Below are positions 54,840 through 63,875 of a stretch of DNA of 64,000 nt, in pieces. Location: assembly GCF_001598055.1 (NCBI RefSeq), contig NZ_CP014844.1, positions 4,429,642 through 4,493,641 of the forward strand, written 5' to 3'. The position numbers and the translations under genes are program-made. Numbering within the stretch: the first letter of the stretch is position 1; each line of letters opens with the position of its first letter. Source of the DNA: Cupriavidus nantongensis (GTDB lineage Bacteria > Pseudomonadota > Gammaproteobacteria > Burkholderiales > Burkholderiaceae). The notes under the pieces were generated by a model, which saw only the letters and a program-made list of their open reading frames with translations, was not told where the DNA came from and did not search any database.

Positions 54840-56255
54840 ATGGTGCACAACACCAACGCCACCACCGCCGCCGCCAACGCACCCGCCGGCGCCGTGCTGA
54901 TCCGCAACGCCGCCGCCGTGATGACCGGCCGCGCCGGCACTGCCGCGCGCGCCGGCGCCGCCGACATCCGCATCCGCGACGGCCGCATCGCCGAGATCGG
55001 CGCCCGCCTGGCCCGCCACGACGGCGAAGCCGTGCTCGACGCCAGCGGCTGCGTGGTCTATCCGGGCTGGGTCAACACCCATCACCACCTGTTCCAGAAC
55101 CTGCTCAAGGCCGTGCCCGGCGGCATGAACGTCGGGCTGGAGCAATGGCTGGCGGCCGTCGCCTACCCGCGCCTGGCGCGCTTCACCCCCGAGATCTTCC
55201 GCACCGCGGTGCGGCTGGGCATGGCGGAACTGCTGCTGTCCGGCACCACCACGTGCGCCGATCACCACTACCTGTATCACCACGGCCACGGCGCGGAAAC
55301 CGGCGACGTGCTGTTCGAGGTAGCCGAAGAGCTCGGCATGCGCCTGGTGCTGTGCCGCGGCGGCGCCATCCAGTCGGCCTCCGATCATCCCGGCATGCGC
55401 GCCACCGCGCTGGTGCCCGAGACGCTGGACGAAATGCTCGCCGATATCGAACGCCTGAAAGCGCGCTACCACGACGCCGCCCCCGACGGCCTGCGCCGCG
55501 TGGTGGTGGCTCCGACCACCCCCACCTTCTCGCTGCCGCCCGCCCTGCTGCGCGAACTCGCCGCCTTTGGCCGCGGCATGGACCTGCGTCTGCACTCGCA
55601 CCTGTCCGAGACCGACAACTACGTCAGGTTCTGCCGCGAGAAATACCAGTGCACACCGGTCCAGTTCGTCGCAGACCACGACTGGCTGGGGCCAGACGTC
55701 TGGTTCGCGCACCTCGTCACCGTCAATCCGGAGGAAATCCGCATGCTGGCCGTGACCAACACTGGCATGGCGCATTGCCCGGTCAGCAATGCACGACTCG
55801 GCAGCGGCATCGCGCCGGTACGCGCGATGGCGGATGCCGGCGTGCCGATTTCACTCGGCGTCGATGGCGTCGCTTCCAACGAGTCGGGCAGCATGGTGCA
55901 TGAGGCTAATTTTGCGTGGCTGGTGCATCGCGCCCTCGGCGGCGCCGCGCAAACGCGCGTCGAGGAAGTGATTCATTGGGGCACTGCAGGCGGTGCGCAG
56001 GTTCTGGGGCTGCCCGGTATCGGCACGCTTGCGCCGGGGCAATCGGCGGATCTGGCGATTTATGACGTCAGCGGGCTGCGGTTTCATGGGTTTCATGACA
56101 TCGGTACGGCGCCGGTCGCGGCGGGGGAGCCGACGCCGGTTCGGGATGTGCTGGTGCGGGGGCGGCAGGTGGTGCGGGATGGGGTGGTGGTGGGGTTGGA
56201 TTTGGAGAAGTTGCGGAGGGAGGCGCGGGAGGCGTTGGTGTCGCTGGTGGATTGA
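54840..56255 (+). CDS. 8-oxoguanine deaminase-like amidohydrolase (ATZ/TRZ family)
   Basis: A 471-residue subtype III amidohydrolase. The metal ligands are His81 and His83 (NTHHHLF), His254 (LHSHLSE), His291 (FAHLV) and Asp342 (LGVDGVASNE). The family deaminates or dechlorinates purines and triazines; 8-oxoguanine deaminase (to urate) is the best match in motif pattern. It starts 4 bases after the stop of the NCS2 permease and forms a two-gene operon with it. The first 20 residues are Thr/Ala-rich. Deamination of an imported oxopurine is inference; guanine or triazine derivatives are alternatives. Confidence 0.88.
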   Translation: MVHNTNATTAAANAPAGAVLIRNAAAVMTGRAGTAARAGAADIRIRDGRIAEIGARLARHDGEAVLDASGCVVYPGWVNTHHHLFQNLLKAVPGGMNVGLEQWLAAVAYPRLARFTPEIFRTAVRLGMAELLLSGTTTCADHHYLYHHGHGAETGDVLFEVAEELGMRLVLCRGGAIQSASDHPGMRATALVPETLDEMLADIERLKARYHDAAPDGLRRVVVAPTTPTFSLPPALLRELAAFGRGMDLRLHSHLSETDNYVRFCREKYQCTPVQFVADHDWLGPDVWFAHLVTVNPEEIRMLAVTNTGMAHCPVSNARLGSGIAPVRAMADAGVPISLGVDGVASNESGSMVHEANFAWLVHRALGGAAQTRVEEVIHWGTAGGAQVLGLPGIGTLAPGQSADLAIYDVSGLRFHGFHDIGTAPVAAGEPTPVRDVLVRGRQVVRDGVVVGLDLEKLRREAREALVSLVD

Positions 56256-56261
56256 GCGGGC

Positions 56262-57095
56262 TTAACTCACGACACCATCACGTACGCTGCCGCCCCTCTT
56301 GTGAGGTCCCGCTGGTCGGTTGCGCCGATGGGACCGGATGGCAGCCGGGGCAAAGCGGGAGTGTCGAAGGTCCGGAGTTGGGCCGTACCGCGGTATCGTC
56401 TCATTGGACTTCTTGGAAACCGGTGCCGTATTCCTGAACAGCGAACGGCACCATTCGCTCCTATCATCATCGCCCTGTGCATCTACGCTTTCCGGGACGC
56501 GCACGCGACGGTTTCGCTTGATGTCCCAAACACCCGGATATGCGTGCGCACTGCAATCTATTTCTCCATTCGGAGCGACATAGTTGCCATCCGGTGAAAT
56601 TTTCCCTCGTGCGCGGGACTCATCATAGGAAAAGCCGTACTCCTGGAGCTTAGTTAGGGGCAAGGAGGAATGATACGTTCCTGGAATATTCACGATGGTG
56701 CGCGAGCTGCCAATCCTTGCAACGGTCGCCAAAAAACTTAACGGCGAAGCTGAAACAACGTCCACGGTCAAATATAGTCCATGCTCGATATTCACATCGA
56801 CCAAATATCCCGTTCTTGATGGCACTCGCCTTAAGTCAACTGGATTGCGATCACATAAGAGCAATGCTCGCACAGGAACATACTCGGTAGCAGAGACAAT
56901 CAGGGCCGAACCGTCAAATGAAGCGTTCGCGAATTGGACCTGCCGAGGAAACCGGCAAGCGCGGAGAACCCCAGCCTTTCCTGAAATCGAGACATTCTGC
57001 CTCTGCGCATCCAACTCAAACACATACGCATCAGCGGCATTGGCAAGAGGCAGCACGCCAAAGGCAGCAAACGCTGCGATCATATGCATCAACAT
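56262..57095 (-). CDS. exported hypothetical protein, possible immunity protein
   Basis: A 277-residue protein with an N-terminal signal peptide (MLMHMIAAFAAFGVLPLANA, then ADAYVF). The middle (RIGSSRTIVNIPGTYHSSLPLTKLQ) is soluble and the first 205 residues look like a coherent domain. The C-terminal 70 residues are basic and irregular, as if read through into unrelated sequence. GC is lower than the flanks. It is downstream of the VgrG/effector genes on the same strand, which makes it a candidate periplasmic immunity factor. No family recognised. Confidence 0.5.
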   Translation of the reverse strand: MLMHMIAAFAAFGVLPLANAADAYVFELDAQRQNVSISGKAGVLRACRFPRQVQFANASFDGSALIVSATEYVPVRALLLCDRNPVDLRRVPSRTGYLVDVNIEHGLYLTVDVVSASPLSFLATVARIGSSRTIVNIPGTYHSSLPLTKLQEYGFSYDESRARGKISPDGNYVAPNGEIDCSAHAYPGVWDIKRNRRVRVPESVDAQGDDDRSEWCRSLFRNTAPVSKKSNETIPRYGPTPDLRHSRFAPAAIRSHRRNRPAGPHKRGGSVRDGVVS

Positions 57096-57243
57096 GGGTA
57101 GCGCTGCATTCCTTTCAGCACAGACGCACCCTGGTCTTGCGCCGTGGCTCGTGCAGTCAGGCTGTCAGCAAGGACGGCAAAAACTATCCACCGTCGTGTC
57201 AGCGCGCGACGAGCCTTTTGAGCTATCTCATGCATTCCGAGGT

Positions 57244-57915
57244 CTACCGACTGTCTTGTTTTGACGCTGAATCAGGTATGAACCGCATCGACCGGATGAT
57301 GGCTAGTACGTCGGGCAGCGCGTGCTCCGATCGTTTCAAGATCGGCTTGCCGCGCGTTTCGGTGATCTCGCGCGGGTCGTAGCCTAACAGCACATCGCCG
57401 TTCTCACTCATAACTGCCCGATGCTCATCTCCTATGCAGAAGCCCAATGTGCGCGGGCGTGGCGGCGCTATTGCACTCCATGTCTGGATGTAGGCCTCGC
57501 TGTAATAACGTGGATTCAACTCGCTAAGTCGTCTGAGTTGTATATCGCGCGCATAGCCCTTTTCAACCCCACGGTATGCCTCCATCAGCCTAGGGCATAT
57601 CTCTTTTGCATTGCCAAGATGGCAACTGATCGAAAAACTCAGATCACGAGCATATCGATCTTTCGGATAGTGGTTGTCGTGTCGAAAATAGCCGAATAGA
57701 GCAGGACTTGGCTCGGCAAGGTCAGCATAGCCACCGGCTTTTGCTACGAACTCGACCGCGCAACCGCTCATTGGGATTATGTAGCGCTGCATGCCATCGG
57801 GCAGGGTCGCGTCACTGTCCGGGCCAGCGCGGGCGTTCAGTGCGGCAGGCAGCAAGGCAAGGACGACCCAACGTCTAGCCGGCGCTAGGCGGTCTTGCAG
57901 CTTTACTTTTTCCAT
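57244..57915 (-). CDS. exported hypothetical protein, candidate T6SS immunity protein
   Basis: A 223-residue protein whose N-terminus (PARRWVVLALLPAALNARA) is a signal peptide, so the protein is periplasmic. Four cysteines in the mature part may form disulphides. The start overlaps the end of the cell-wall-hydrolase gene by 13 bases, and the pair is followed by another exported protein. Placement right after a peptidoglycan-targeting effector and periplasmic location are what an immunity protein requires. No family is recognised; the role is inferred from position. Confidence 0.6.
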   Translation of the reverse strand: MEKVKLQDRLAPARRWVVLALLPAALNARAGPDSDATLPDGMQRYIIPMSGCAVEFVAKAGGYADLAEPSPALFGYFRHDNHYPKDRYARDLSFSISCHLGNAKEICPRLMEAYRGVEKGYARDIQLRRLSELNPRYYSEAYIQTWSAIAPPRPRTLGFCIGDEHRAVMSENGDVLLGYDPREITETRGKPILKRSEHALPDVLAIIRSMRFIPDSASKQDSR

Positions 57916-60155
57916 CCATAGTCCTCCGGTTTGATTTGCTCCGTGCCAGCACCATCGGGAAAGGTGGGATGCTCGAACAGCAATACTTGTGCATAGGCGT
58001 AGGCGTGATACCGATCCACAAGGCCGTTCAACGATGGATTATCCCGTCCCAAATGATCGGGCAGGTTAACGGTGCAGGCCACTCGCCGGAACGACGCGTT
58101 CTCGTAGAATACATACGGCTCTTGTTTCTTAAGCCGGCTGCTGGAATGAATGTTGAAGGTCCGCCGCTTGTTAGGGGTGTACTCGTCGGCCTCCTCGTTA
58201 GCCCGGTTCAATAGCCAATAGTAGCCAGCGCTGTCCGCCGCCTCATAATGCTTGTCCACTATCTCCTCACGCCACCTTGCCACCGCGTCTGGTATGTGAA
58301 CCTCCACAGCGCCAAGCGGCACGTTACTCCGTAGCTTGTTTGCCTTTTTGTGAGCCGTGGCGAGCAGCGTATTGAGCGAGGCATCAATGCTCCGCCCCCG
58401 AAACTTCCAATACCCGATGTAATTCCCTGGATGCGTAAGTTGCAAAGCTCCCCGCCCGTACCATGGCGCATACCAGTTGTTCTTTCCACCGACCTCTACG
58501 AAGGTACTCAGCCAGATCGTTTCTTGTACCGAGTTGCCTAAGAAGGCGGCAAGACGCCGCCGCGAAGTTACCCCATATTTTCGCCACATGGTGTTCAACT
58601 GCTTATAGTGGGATGCGATCAACGTCCCGGCCCTAACCTGTGCTGCTTCATAAACTATCTTGGCCGGAATCCCAGCCCCAATGCCACGCAACATCCTCGC
58701 CGGCACAGCCTGCCTGAGTTCATCAACACTAAGCCACAGCGCCCGACGCATATGATGGATGAACTGCAGCGGATGGAAATGCCATACCGCACGAGGCAGC
58801 CCTGTGTGCTGCCAGAATGCGAGCTTCTGCGCCTGTTCCTTGAACCGCTGCCAACTATCCTCCGCCACCAACGGCATGCCCGGTTTGCGCAGACGCGCAA
58901 AACGTGTGTCTACGTCAGAGACATCCCATTCAGTGGGATGCTTGACTACCAGATGACGCAGCGCCGCCTTAGCCGCGTCGCCGTTTCCGCTCAGCATCTG
59001 TAGCGTCGCCGGATCGTCGACGATGGCATCGGCCGGACTCAGCATCGCGCCTTCTTCGACCTTCTTCCATCCCAGCCAATGTGGGAAGTCCGCGTCAGAC
59101 AGCCGCACGATGCCGGCTTGCGATAGGTCTATATAGCCCACCGAGCCGGGCGCATAGGGCACCAATTGCCAATTGTCGTTGTGGCGGCTGCGCTCTTCGC
59201 TCAGTACACGCCCGAAGGTAAGCCACTCCAGGCCGGCGCTTGGGTTGTCTGGATACAGCGCCTCGGCAAGGGCCAGCATGGCGTAGCCATAGCCCGGCTG
59301 TTCGACCCGGCCGAGGTTGCGGTACTGCCCTTGCGCGGTACGTATGCGTGAGGTCGTGATGCGCTTGTCCTTGTCCAGGCGTACGCTGACGTAGAGTTGC
59401 TGCCCGGTATTGCTTCCGGCTGTACCGGCGGGAAACATCAGGTTGCCATTCTTGTCCGCTGTCCGCCATACCCCATCGCCCTTGGGCAAGCGCGGATGCG
59501 CCGCTGAAAATGATTTGCCTTCCGGGATAACGAAGTGAATGTCGCCGTAGATGTCGGCGCTGCCCTTGTCCGTGATGCGGCTGCTGTCGCGGAAGAACCT
59601 GGCCAGTGCCTCGTCCGTGCAGAAGACTTCGAAATGGAAGCCGCTGCGCCCGGTCTGATGTTGGCTTCCCGGATAGCCCAATATGTCGCGCCGGTAAATC
59701 TTGGCGTTCTTTGGATCGTCCGGAACCCTCGCGTCTGGGCTGGTCCGGGTTCGATAGCACGCCGGCAGCGTGTCGGTACGGCCGTGCAAATGCTCAGCGG
59801 CGGCAAGGTTCATATACAGCGAGTAAAACACCACTGGCGTGGCGGCGCCGGTCTCGGTCTCATGGCGCAGCAGCACGAAACTGGTGTCATAGGGCTGGCC
59901 TTCATAAGTTTCGGTCTTGGGCGCCAGCCGGTAGGCGACGATGGTGCCATCTGCAATAGCACGAACCGGCGTGGCCGAATTGGCACCGACATGCAGGCCG
60001 CCGTGCCAACAATACATATTGCCGACCATGCGCGCCGGATACGCGCCCTTCGGGTCGTCTGACTCGGCCAGCAGCCGGGTCAGCCAGGCGTCCTCCGATT
60101 CCTCCATGGCGTTGCCTGCCGACGGCATTGTAAGGATGGGATAGCTGATGATCAT
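57903..60155 (-). CDS. T6SS cargo: M23-like plus GH19-like cell-wall hydrolase
   Basis: A 750-residue protein. The N-terminal 200 residues look like a LytM/M23 domain: WHGGLH (His51, His55), ADGTIVAYR and GFHFEVF (His174). The canonical Asp of HxxxD is not obvious. Near 530-600 a lysozyme-like GH19 segment appears, with AAFLGNSVQET (Glu545) and YGRGALQLTHPGNY. Between them is a long unassigned linker. The gene starts 13 bp after vgrG, lacks a signal peptide and is followed by exported candidate immunity genes. Together these indicate a peptidoglycan-degrading effector delivered on VgrG. The start codon has no clear SD; coupling to vgrG is likely. Confidence 0.75.
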   Translation of the reverse strand: MIISYPILTMPSAGNAMEESEDAWLTRLLAESDDPKGAYPARMVGNMYCWHGGLHVGANSATPVRAIADGTIVAYRLAPKTETYEGQPYDTSFVLLRHETETGAATPVVFYSLYMNLAAAEHLHGRTDTLPACYRTRTSPDARVPDDPKNAKIYRRDILGYPGSQHQTGRSGFHFEVFCTDEALARFFRDSSRITDKGSADIYGDIHFVIPEGKSFSAAHPRLPKGDGVWRTADKNGNLMFPAGTAGSNTGQQLYVSVRLDKDKRITTSRIRTAQGQYRNLGRVEQPGYGYAMLALAEALYPDNPSAGLEWLTFGRVLSEERSRHNDNWQLVPYAPGSVGYIDLSQAGIVRLSDADFPHWLGWKKVEEGAMLSPADAIVDDPATLQMLSGNGDAAKAALRHLVVKHPTEWDVSDVDTRFARLRKPGMPLVAEDSWQRFKEQAQKLAFWQHTGLPRAVWHFHPLQFIHHMRRALWLSVDELRQAVPARMLRGIGAGIPAKIVYEAAQVRAGTLIASHYKQLNTMWRKYGVTSRRRLAAFLGNSVQETIWLSTFVEVGGKNNWYAPWYGRGALQLTHPGNYIGYWKFRGRSIDASLNTLLATAHKKANKLRSNVPLGAVEVHIPDAVARWREEIVDKHYEAADSAGYYWLLNRANEEADEYTPNKRRTFNIHSSSRLKKQEPYVFYENASFRRVACTVNLPDHLGRDNPSLNGLVDRYHAYAYAQVLLFEHPTFPDGAGTEQIKPEDYGWKK

Positions 60156-60168
60156 GGCGGGATTCAGG

Positions 60169-63054
60169 TCAGGAGTATGGGAAGGAACCGGGTATCTCCC
60201 ATGGAGTCGCCGGTGCCATTGGCAGCGGATAGTCGTGGCGGACGCCTGCCTCGAACTTCCTCTGCGCCGCCTTGTAAGTAATCGGGCCGGGACATTCGAA
60301 GGTGATATTGCCGCCTTCAATCGTGATGGCAGCCCCGCCAGCCGTCGCAATGCGAATCCGCTTGGCCGCGGCAAAGTCCACATTCATGTTGGCCGACACA
60401 ATGGTCAGGTCCTCCAGCGCCGCCAGCTTCAGCAGATCATGCTGCGCCTGAAGATCGATATCGCCGTGGGCTGCCGTCAGTTGCAGGCCAACGTTTCCGT
60501 CGCCGGCCGAAGACAGTCCTGCGGCCACGCCAATCGCCTGTCCCGCATGGATGCGCCCCTGTCCCGCGACGGCGATATTGTTGTCCTGGCCGCTGGCGAG
60601 CACGACGCTTTCCCCACTGGCGATTTGCAGGTCCTGGCCTGCCACCATGGCCACGCCAGCCCGGCCGTTGAGGTGGACCATCGGCTCGCCCTGGTGCGGC
60701 ACCTTTCCCGGCGTGCTGGTATTGCCAATAGCCGCATCCTCCTTCGCCGCTTCCAGCGATTGCCCATTGACCATGCCGGCTGCCGCTTTGGCTTGCTTCG
60801 CCAGCGGCGAATCGACACCCTTGCCGGTCGACAGGGCTTGGGTCTGGTGCGTGGTCGCGCCATCGCTGAGCGTCCTGACCAGATCGCCCGCCTGCCGCAG
60901 CAGTGCGATACCGGCAGCGTTGTCGCCGGTTGGCAACACGTGGCCCGTGACGGCATCGCGATAGGTCGTCAACAGCAGCCCAGCCCGGCCACGTACCGCG
61001 GCGTAGCCATCGGTGCGCAACTCGAACCCCTGGCCCCGGAAGCTGCCACGGCGGTTGTCCTGCTGGTGAATCACATGGCCGAGATTGAGCTGGGTGGTTT
61101 GTTCCGTCGTGGCAAGTTGCGTGCGCAGTTGGTCATCGGAGTCGTCGAACACCAGCTGGTTGTAGCCCTTGCTGCCGTGTTCCTGGCTCTTGAAGCCGGT
61201 CAGCGCGGCGTCGTTGCGATGGCCTTCCGGGTCCGCGCTCATGCCGTGCCACGCCGGGCTGTTGCCGCCGGCCAGGTTGCCCTGTGCGCTGGGCTGGCTG
61301 TCGGAGCCCATTGCATAGATGCCGCTAGCGTCATAGGGCTGGGCGAACGTGGTGCCACTCATGGACCTGCCGCCCGGCGTGGGAGCGATGCCGGCTTCGC
61401 CCTGCCCGTTGTACAGCGCACCGATCACGAATGGCTGGTCGATGTCGTTGTCCGTGAACTTGACCAGCACCTCCTGGCCGATACGCGGCAGCCATTGCCA
61501 GCCCATGCCGGCGCCGGCCTGGCGCTGCGCGACGCGGATCCAGCGGCTGCCGCGGTCGTCGGCGCGCTCGCCGCGCTGCCAGGGGAAGCGCACGCGGATC
61601 TGCCCGCGCGGGCTGGCGTGGTGTTCGGCGTTGCCATCGGCCTGCGTCTGCCCGTCCGGGCCCACCACGATCGCGGTGTGGGCGCCAAGCGGGATAGCTC
61701 GGCTATAGAGGCGCGGACAATCGCCCTCCAGCACAGCGGCGCGCCATGGGCGGCGCGCATCGAAGGCGCGGAAAAGCGCCGCATAGCCGTGTTCCCGTGC
61801 GGCCGTGGGCAGGGATGCGGCCGGTACCAGCCGCTCGGCGGCGTCGTCGAAGAAGCTGTTCATCAAGCCGGCGGTGGTCGCCACGGCATCTGGAGCCGGC
61901 GGCGGCGTGTCGAAGCACAATGCCGCTTCCAGCGGCCCGATCCGGTCGGCGAGCGCGGCACGCGTTTCCACGGCGAGATTATTGATGCCGCAGTGTTCTA
62001 CCGCATCGAGCAGCAGCGGATACCCCGCCGTATCGTCCGGTTGGGGCGGCAGATGCGGGCAATCCGTGACGGTGAGGCGCGTGCCGCTGCGCAGCGTGCG
62101 CACCGAGGCGCTGCCGGTGAAGACCAGCGCGCGGACCTCGATCGCTTCCATCACCTGTTCGGCGACGCGCTGCGCGCTGGCCGTGTCCGGCGCCAGCGAC
62201 AGGCTGACTGAAAAATAGGGATCCGGGCTCACGGCACGGACGGAAAAAACGCCGTAGCGCGACGGCGCATGCCCACGGATCGCGCGCTTGGCTTCGGGGT
62301 CCCATGCGCTCACTGCCACACCGCCCACCGCAGCCCGCGTCTCACAGATCAACTGCTGGATGGCGTCAGCCGATTCCTGGCTATGCGCACGGTGGTAACG
62401 AATGCCGCCGCCGGCCGCAGATTCGGGGTCTTCCGGCAATTGCGCGCTGTCGGCAAAGATCACCACGGCATGGCCGAAGGGAGATTCGTCGTCTTCCACC
62501 ACGGTATATCCGAGACCGGCCTCAGCCAGCAGGCGCGACAAGAATTGGTAGTCGGTCTCGCGGAATTGCGCGATGTGGTCGCGTTCACCGAACGCGGCGA
62601 TGCGGGCTTCGGCACCGGCGGCGTAACGCCAGTGTGCATACGGCGCATAGTCCTGAAGAACGGCTTCGATGATGCTGTCGAGCGTGCGCTTCTGGAACAC
62701 CTGACTGTGGCGCTGCTGCGTGGTCAGCCACAGCCAAGGGATCACGGTCAGGCGATAGCGCGCCAGGCTGCCGTCGGCACCAAGCTTCTCGGCCTGCCGG
62801 ATCAGGCCGGTGCGGCGTGACTGGCTACCGTCGGCGAGCGTAGTCAGCAACGTGACGCGCTGCCCCATCAGACTGTCCAGCGCGATATCGACATTGGCGC
62901 TGACCGCAACGATGCGCCATTCGAACAGCGCCGAGATGGCTTCGCGGCCGATCCAGCCCTCCACCGCCAACTCCTCGAGCGGCCCTTCTCCATCCAGTGC
63001 ATACAGACGATGGGTAGAGGAAAAGAGATGTTGGTAGAGGCTTGCAGTGTCCAT
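60169..63054 (-). CDS. vgrG: type VI secretion tip protein VgrG
   Basis: A 961-residue spike protein. The N-terminal gp27-like region (about 1-400) starts YALDGEGPLEELAVEGWIG. The gp5-like OB region (VRFPWQRGERADDRGSRWIRV and GQEVLVKFTDNDIDQPFVIGALYN) is near 480-570. A C-terminal DUF2345/needle region (about 640-940) shows repeats such as IASGESVVLASGQDNNIAVAGQG. Length implies an extended C-terminal region but no separate enzyme. The effector gene follows 13 bp downstream. No other T6SS structural genes are in the window, so this is an orphan vgrG island. The ATG at 63054 was chosen over an upstream start inside non-conserved sequence. Confidence 0.93.
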   Translation of the reverse strand: MDTASLYQHLFSSTHRLYALDGEGPLEELAVEGWIGREAISALFEWRIVAVSANVDIALDSLMGQRVTLLTTLADGSQSRRTGLIRQAEKLGADGSLARYRLTVIPWLWLTTQQRHSQVFQKRTLDSIIEAVLQDYAPYAHWRYAAGAEARIAAFGERDHIAQFRETDYQFLSRLLAEAGLGYTVVEDDESPFGHAVVIFADSAQLPEDPESAAGGGIRYHRAHSQESADAIQQLICETRAAVGGVAVSAWDPEAKRAIRGHAPSRYGVFSVRAVSPDPYFSVSLSLAPDTASAQRVAEQVMEAIEVRALVFTGSASVRTLRSGTRLTVTDCPHLPPQPDDTAGYPLLLDAVEHCGINNLAVETRAALADRIGPLEAALCFDTPPPAPDAVATTAGLMNSFFDDAAERLVPAASLPTAAREHGYAALFRAFDARRPWRAAVLEGDCPRLYSRAIPLGAHTAIVVGPDGQTQADGNAEHHASPRGQIRVRFPWQRGERADDRGSRWIRVAQRQAGAGMGWQWLPRIGQEVLVKFTDNDIDQPFVIGALYNGQGEAGIAPTPGGRSMSGTTFAQPYDASGIYAMGSDSQPSAQGNLAGGNSPAWHGMSADPEGHRNDAALTGFKSQEHGSKGYNQLVFDDSDDQLRTQLATTEQTTQLNLGHVIHQQDNRRGSFRGQGFELRTDGYAAVRGRAGLLLTTYRDAVTGHVLPTGDNAAGIALLRQAGDLVRTLSDGATTHQTQALSTGKGVDSPLAKQAKAAAGMVNGQSLEAAKEDAAIGNTSTPGKVPHQGEPMVHLNGRAGVAMVAGQDLQIASGESVVLASGQDNNIAVAGQGRIHAGQAIGVAAGLSSAGDGNVGLQLTAAHGDIDLQAQHDLLKLAALEDLTIVSANMNVDFAAAKRIRIATAGGAAITIEGGNITFECPGPITYKAAQRKFEAGVRHDYPLPMAPATPWEIPGSFPYS

Positions 63055-63464
63055 TTTCCGATGCGTCAAACCGCCGTGTTGTTCGGACGCGCTATTGCGA
63101 CCTCGGCGCATAGCAATCGGCTATTTGTGCCTCTGCATCTAAAGGAAATCAACGAAGCGCCCCGGATTCGACGCGCAATATTTATCTCGATCAAATTTAC
63201 CGAAGCTTTTGTCTTCTCAACGGCACGTGATCTCACTTGGAATGCGCTCTTAGTATTTCGGCTATTTGCTGGCGAGGAAGGCTCGGGCAGGATGCGGCGT
63301 CCGTATCGGAATGCGAACTGTCTTATCGCGCCGCGTGCCGTGGCGCGAGAGACTGAGGCTGTCATCGAACAACGGTGACCGAGTGTGGAAACTCGAACGC
63401 TTACCCCTGCGGCAATCGCTCTGGCGATTGCCCGCATCCGCTTACGCGCGAAAGCCACCTTTAT

Positions 63465-63543
63465 GGCGGGCCGGGCGAGGCAGCCGTCAGGCTGACCGGG
63501 ATTGGGGTAAGCACCGGTTTCCACCCTCGTCGTCAGGCCCGCC
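63465..63543 (+). ncRNA. C4-like structured antisense RNA
   Basis: A 79-nt element closed by a perfect 8-bp stem, GGCGGGCC (63465-63472) with GGCCCGCC (63536-63543). Inside, GGCGAGG can pair with CCTCGTC, CAGCC with GGCTG around GTCA, and ACCGG with CCGGT. This multi-stem layout, with TAAGCACCGGTTTCCACCC, resembles the C4 antisense RNAs of P1/P4-type phages. The 540 bp from 63055 to 63594 hold no convincing gene. Identity is inferred from structure seen by eye. Confidence 0.5.
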
Positions 63544-63594
63544 GCCCTCCTCTTGCGTCGCGCGGCGGACCTTCATGCAACGATTGGAGGTCCT

Positions 63595-63783
63595 ATGTCG
63601 GAAATCGATCTATCTACGGCGCGGTACAGTCTCTTGGCGGTGGCAGCGGGCATTGATGGGGTGCTTGCCTTGCTGGAGCAGCAGAGTGAATGGTGGGAAG
63701 GCGGCTTTGCGGCGTTTTGCCTGTTGGAATTGGTGAAGGCGCAGTTGGAGCGGGTGCTGGAGGACGAGTTGCCGGCCGCTTGA
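63595..63783 (+). CDS. 62-residue hypothetical protein downstream of the C4-like RNA
   Basis: A small acidic protein, MSEIDLSTARYSLLAVAAGIDG then LALLEQQSEWWEGGFAAFCLLELVKAQLERVLEDELPAA. It is mostly helical with no known motif. The start is supported by a TTGGAGG site 5 bases upstream; the upstream in-frame sequence is non-conserved. Small proteins of this type recur in Ralstonia/Cupriavidus genomes near mobile regions. It lies 51 bp after the C4-like element, which may control it. Function unknown. Confidence 0.65.
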   Translation: MSEIDLSTARYSLLAVAAGIDGVLALLEQQSEWWEGGFAAFCLLELVKAQLERVLEDELPAA

Positions 63784-63851
63784 TGCTGGCCGCTTGCCGG
63801 CACCAACGGTTGGCATTGCGGTTAAGCGTGTCTTCTCTTGCTTGTTTTCTT

Positions 63852-63875
63852 CCCTCTCCCGCTTGCGGGAGAGGG
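63852..63875. repeat. REP-type hairpin, third copy
   Basis: An 11-bp stem, CCCTCTCCCGC / GCGGGAGAGGG, with a TT loop. It is almost identical to unit A at 53042. It lies in the last 217 bp of the window, which show nothing else recognisable. Confidence 0.78.

Noticed and set aside
63066..63524. A 152-codon minus-strand open frame downstream of the REP-free region near vgrG
   Set aside because: It is antisense to the C4-like element, lacks an SD and has basic low-complexity sequence.
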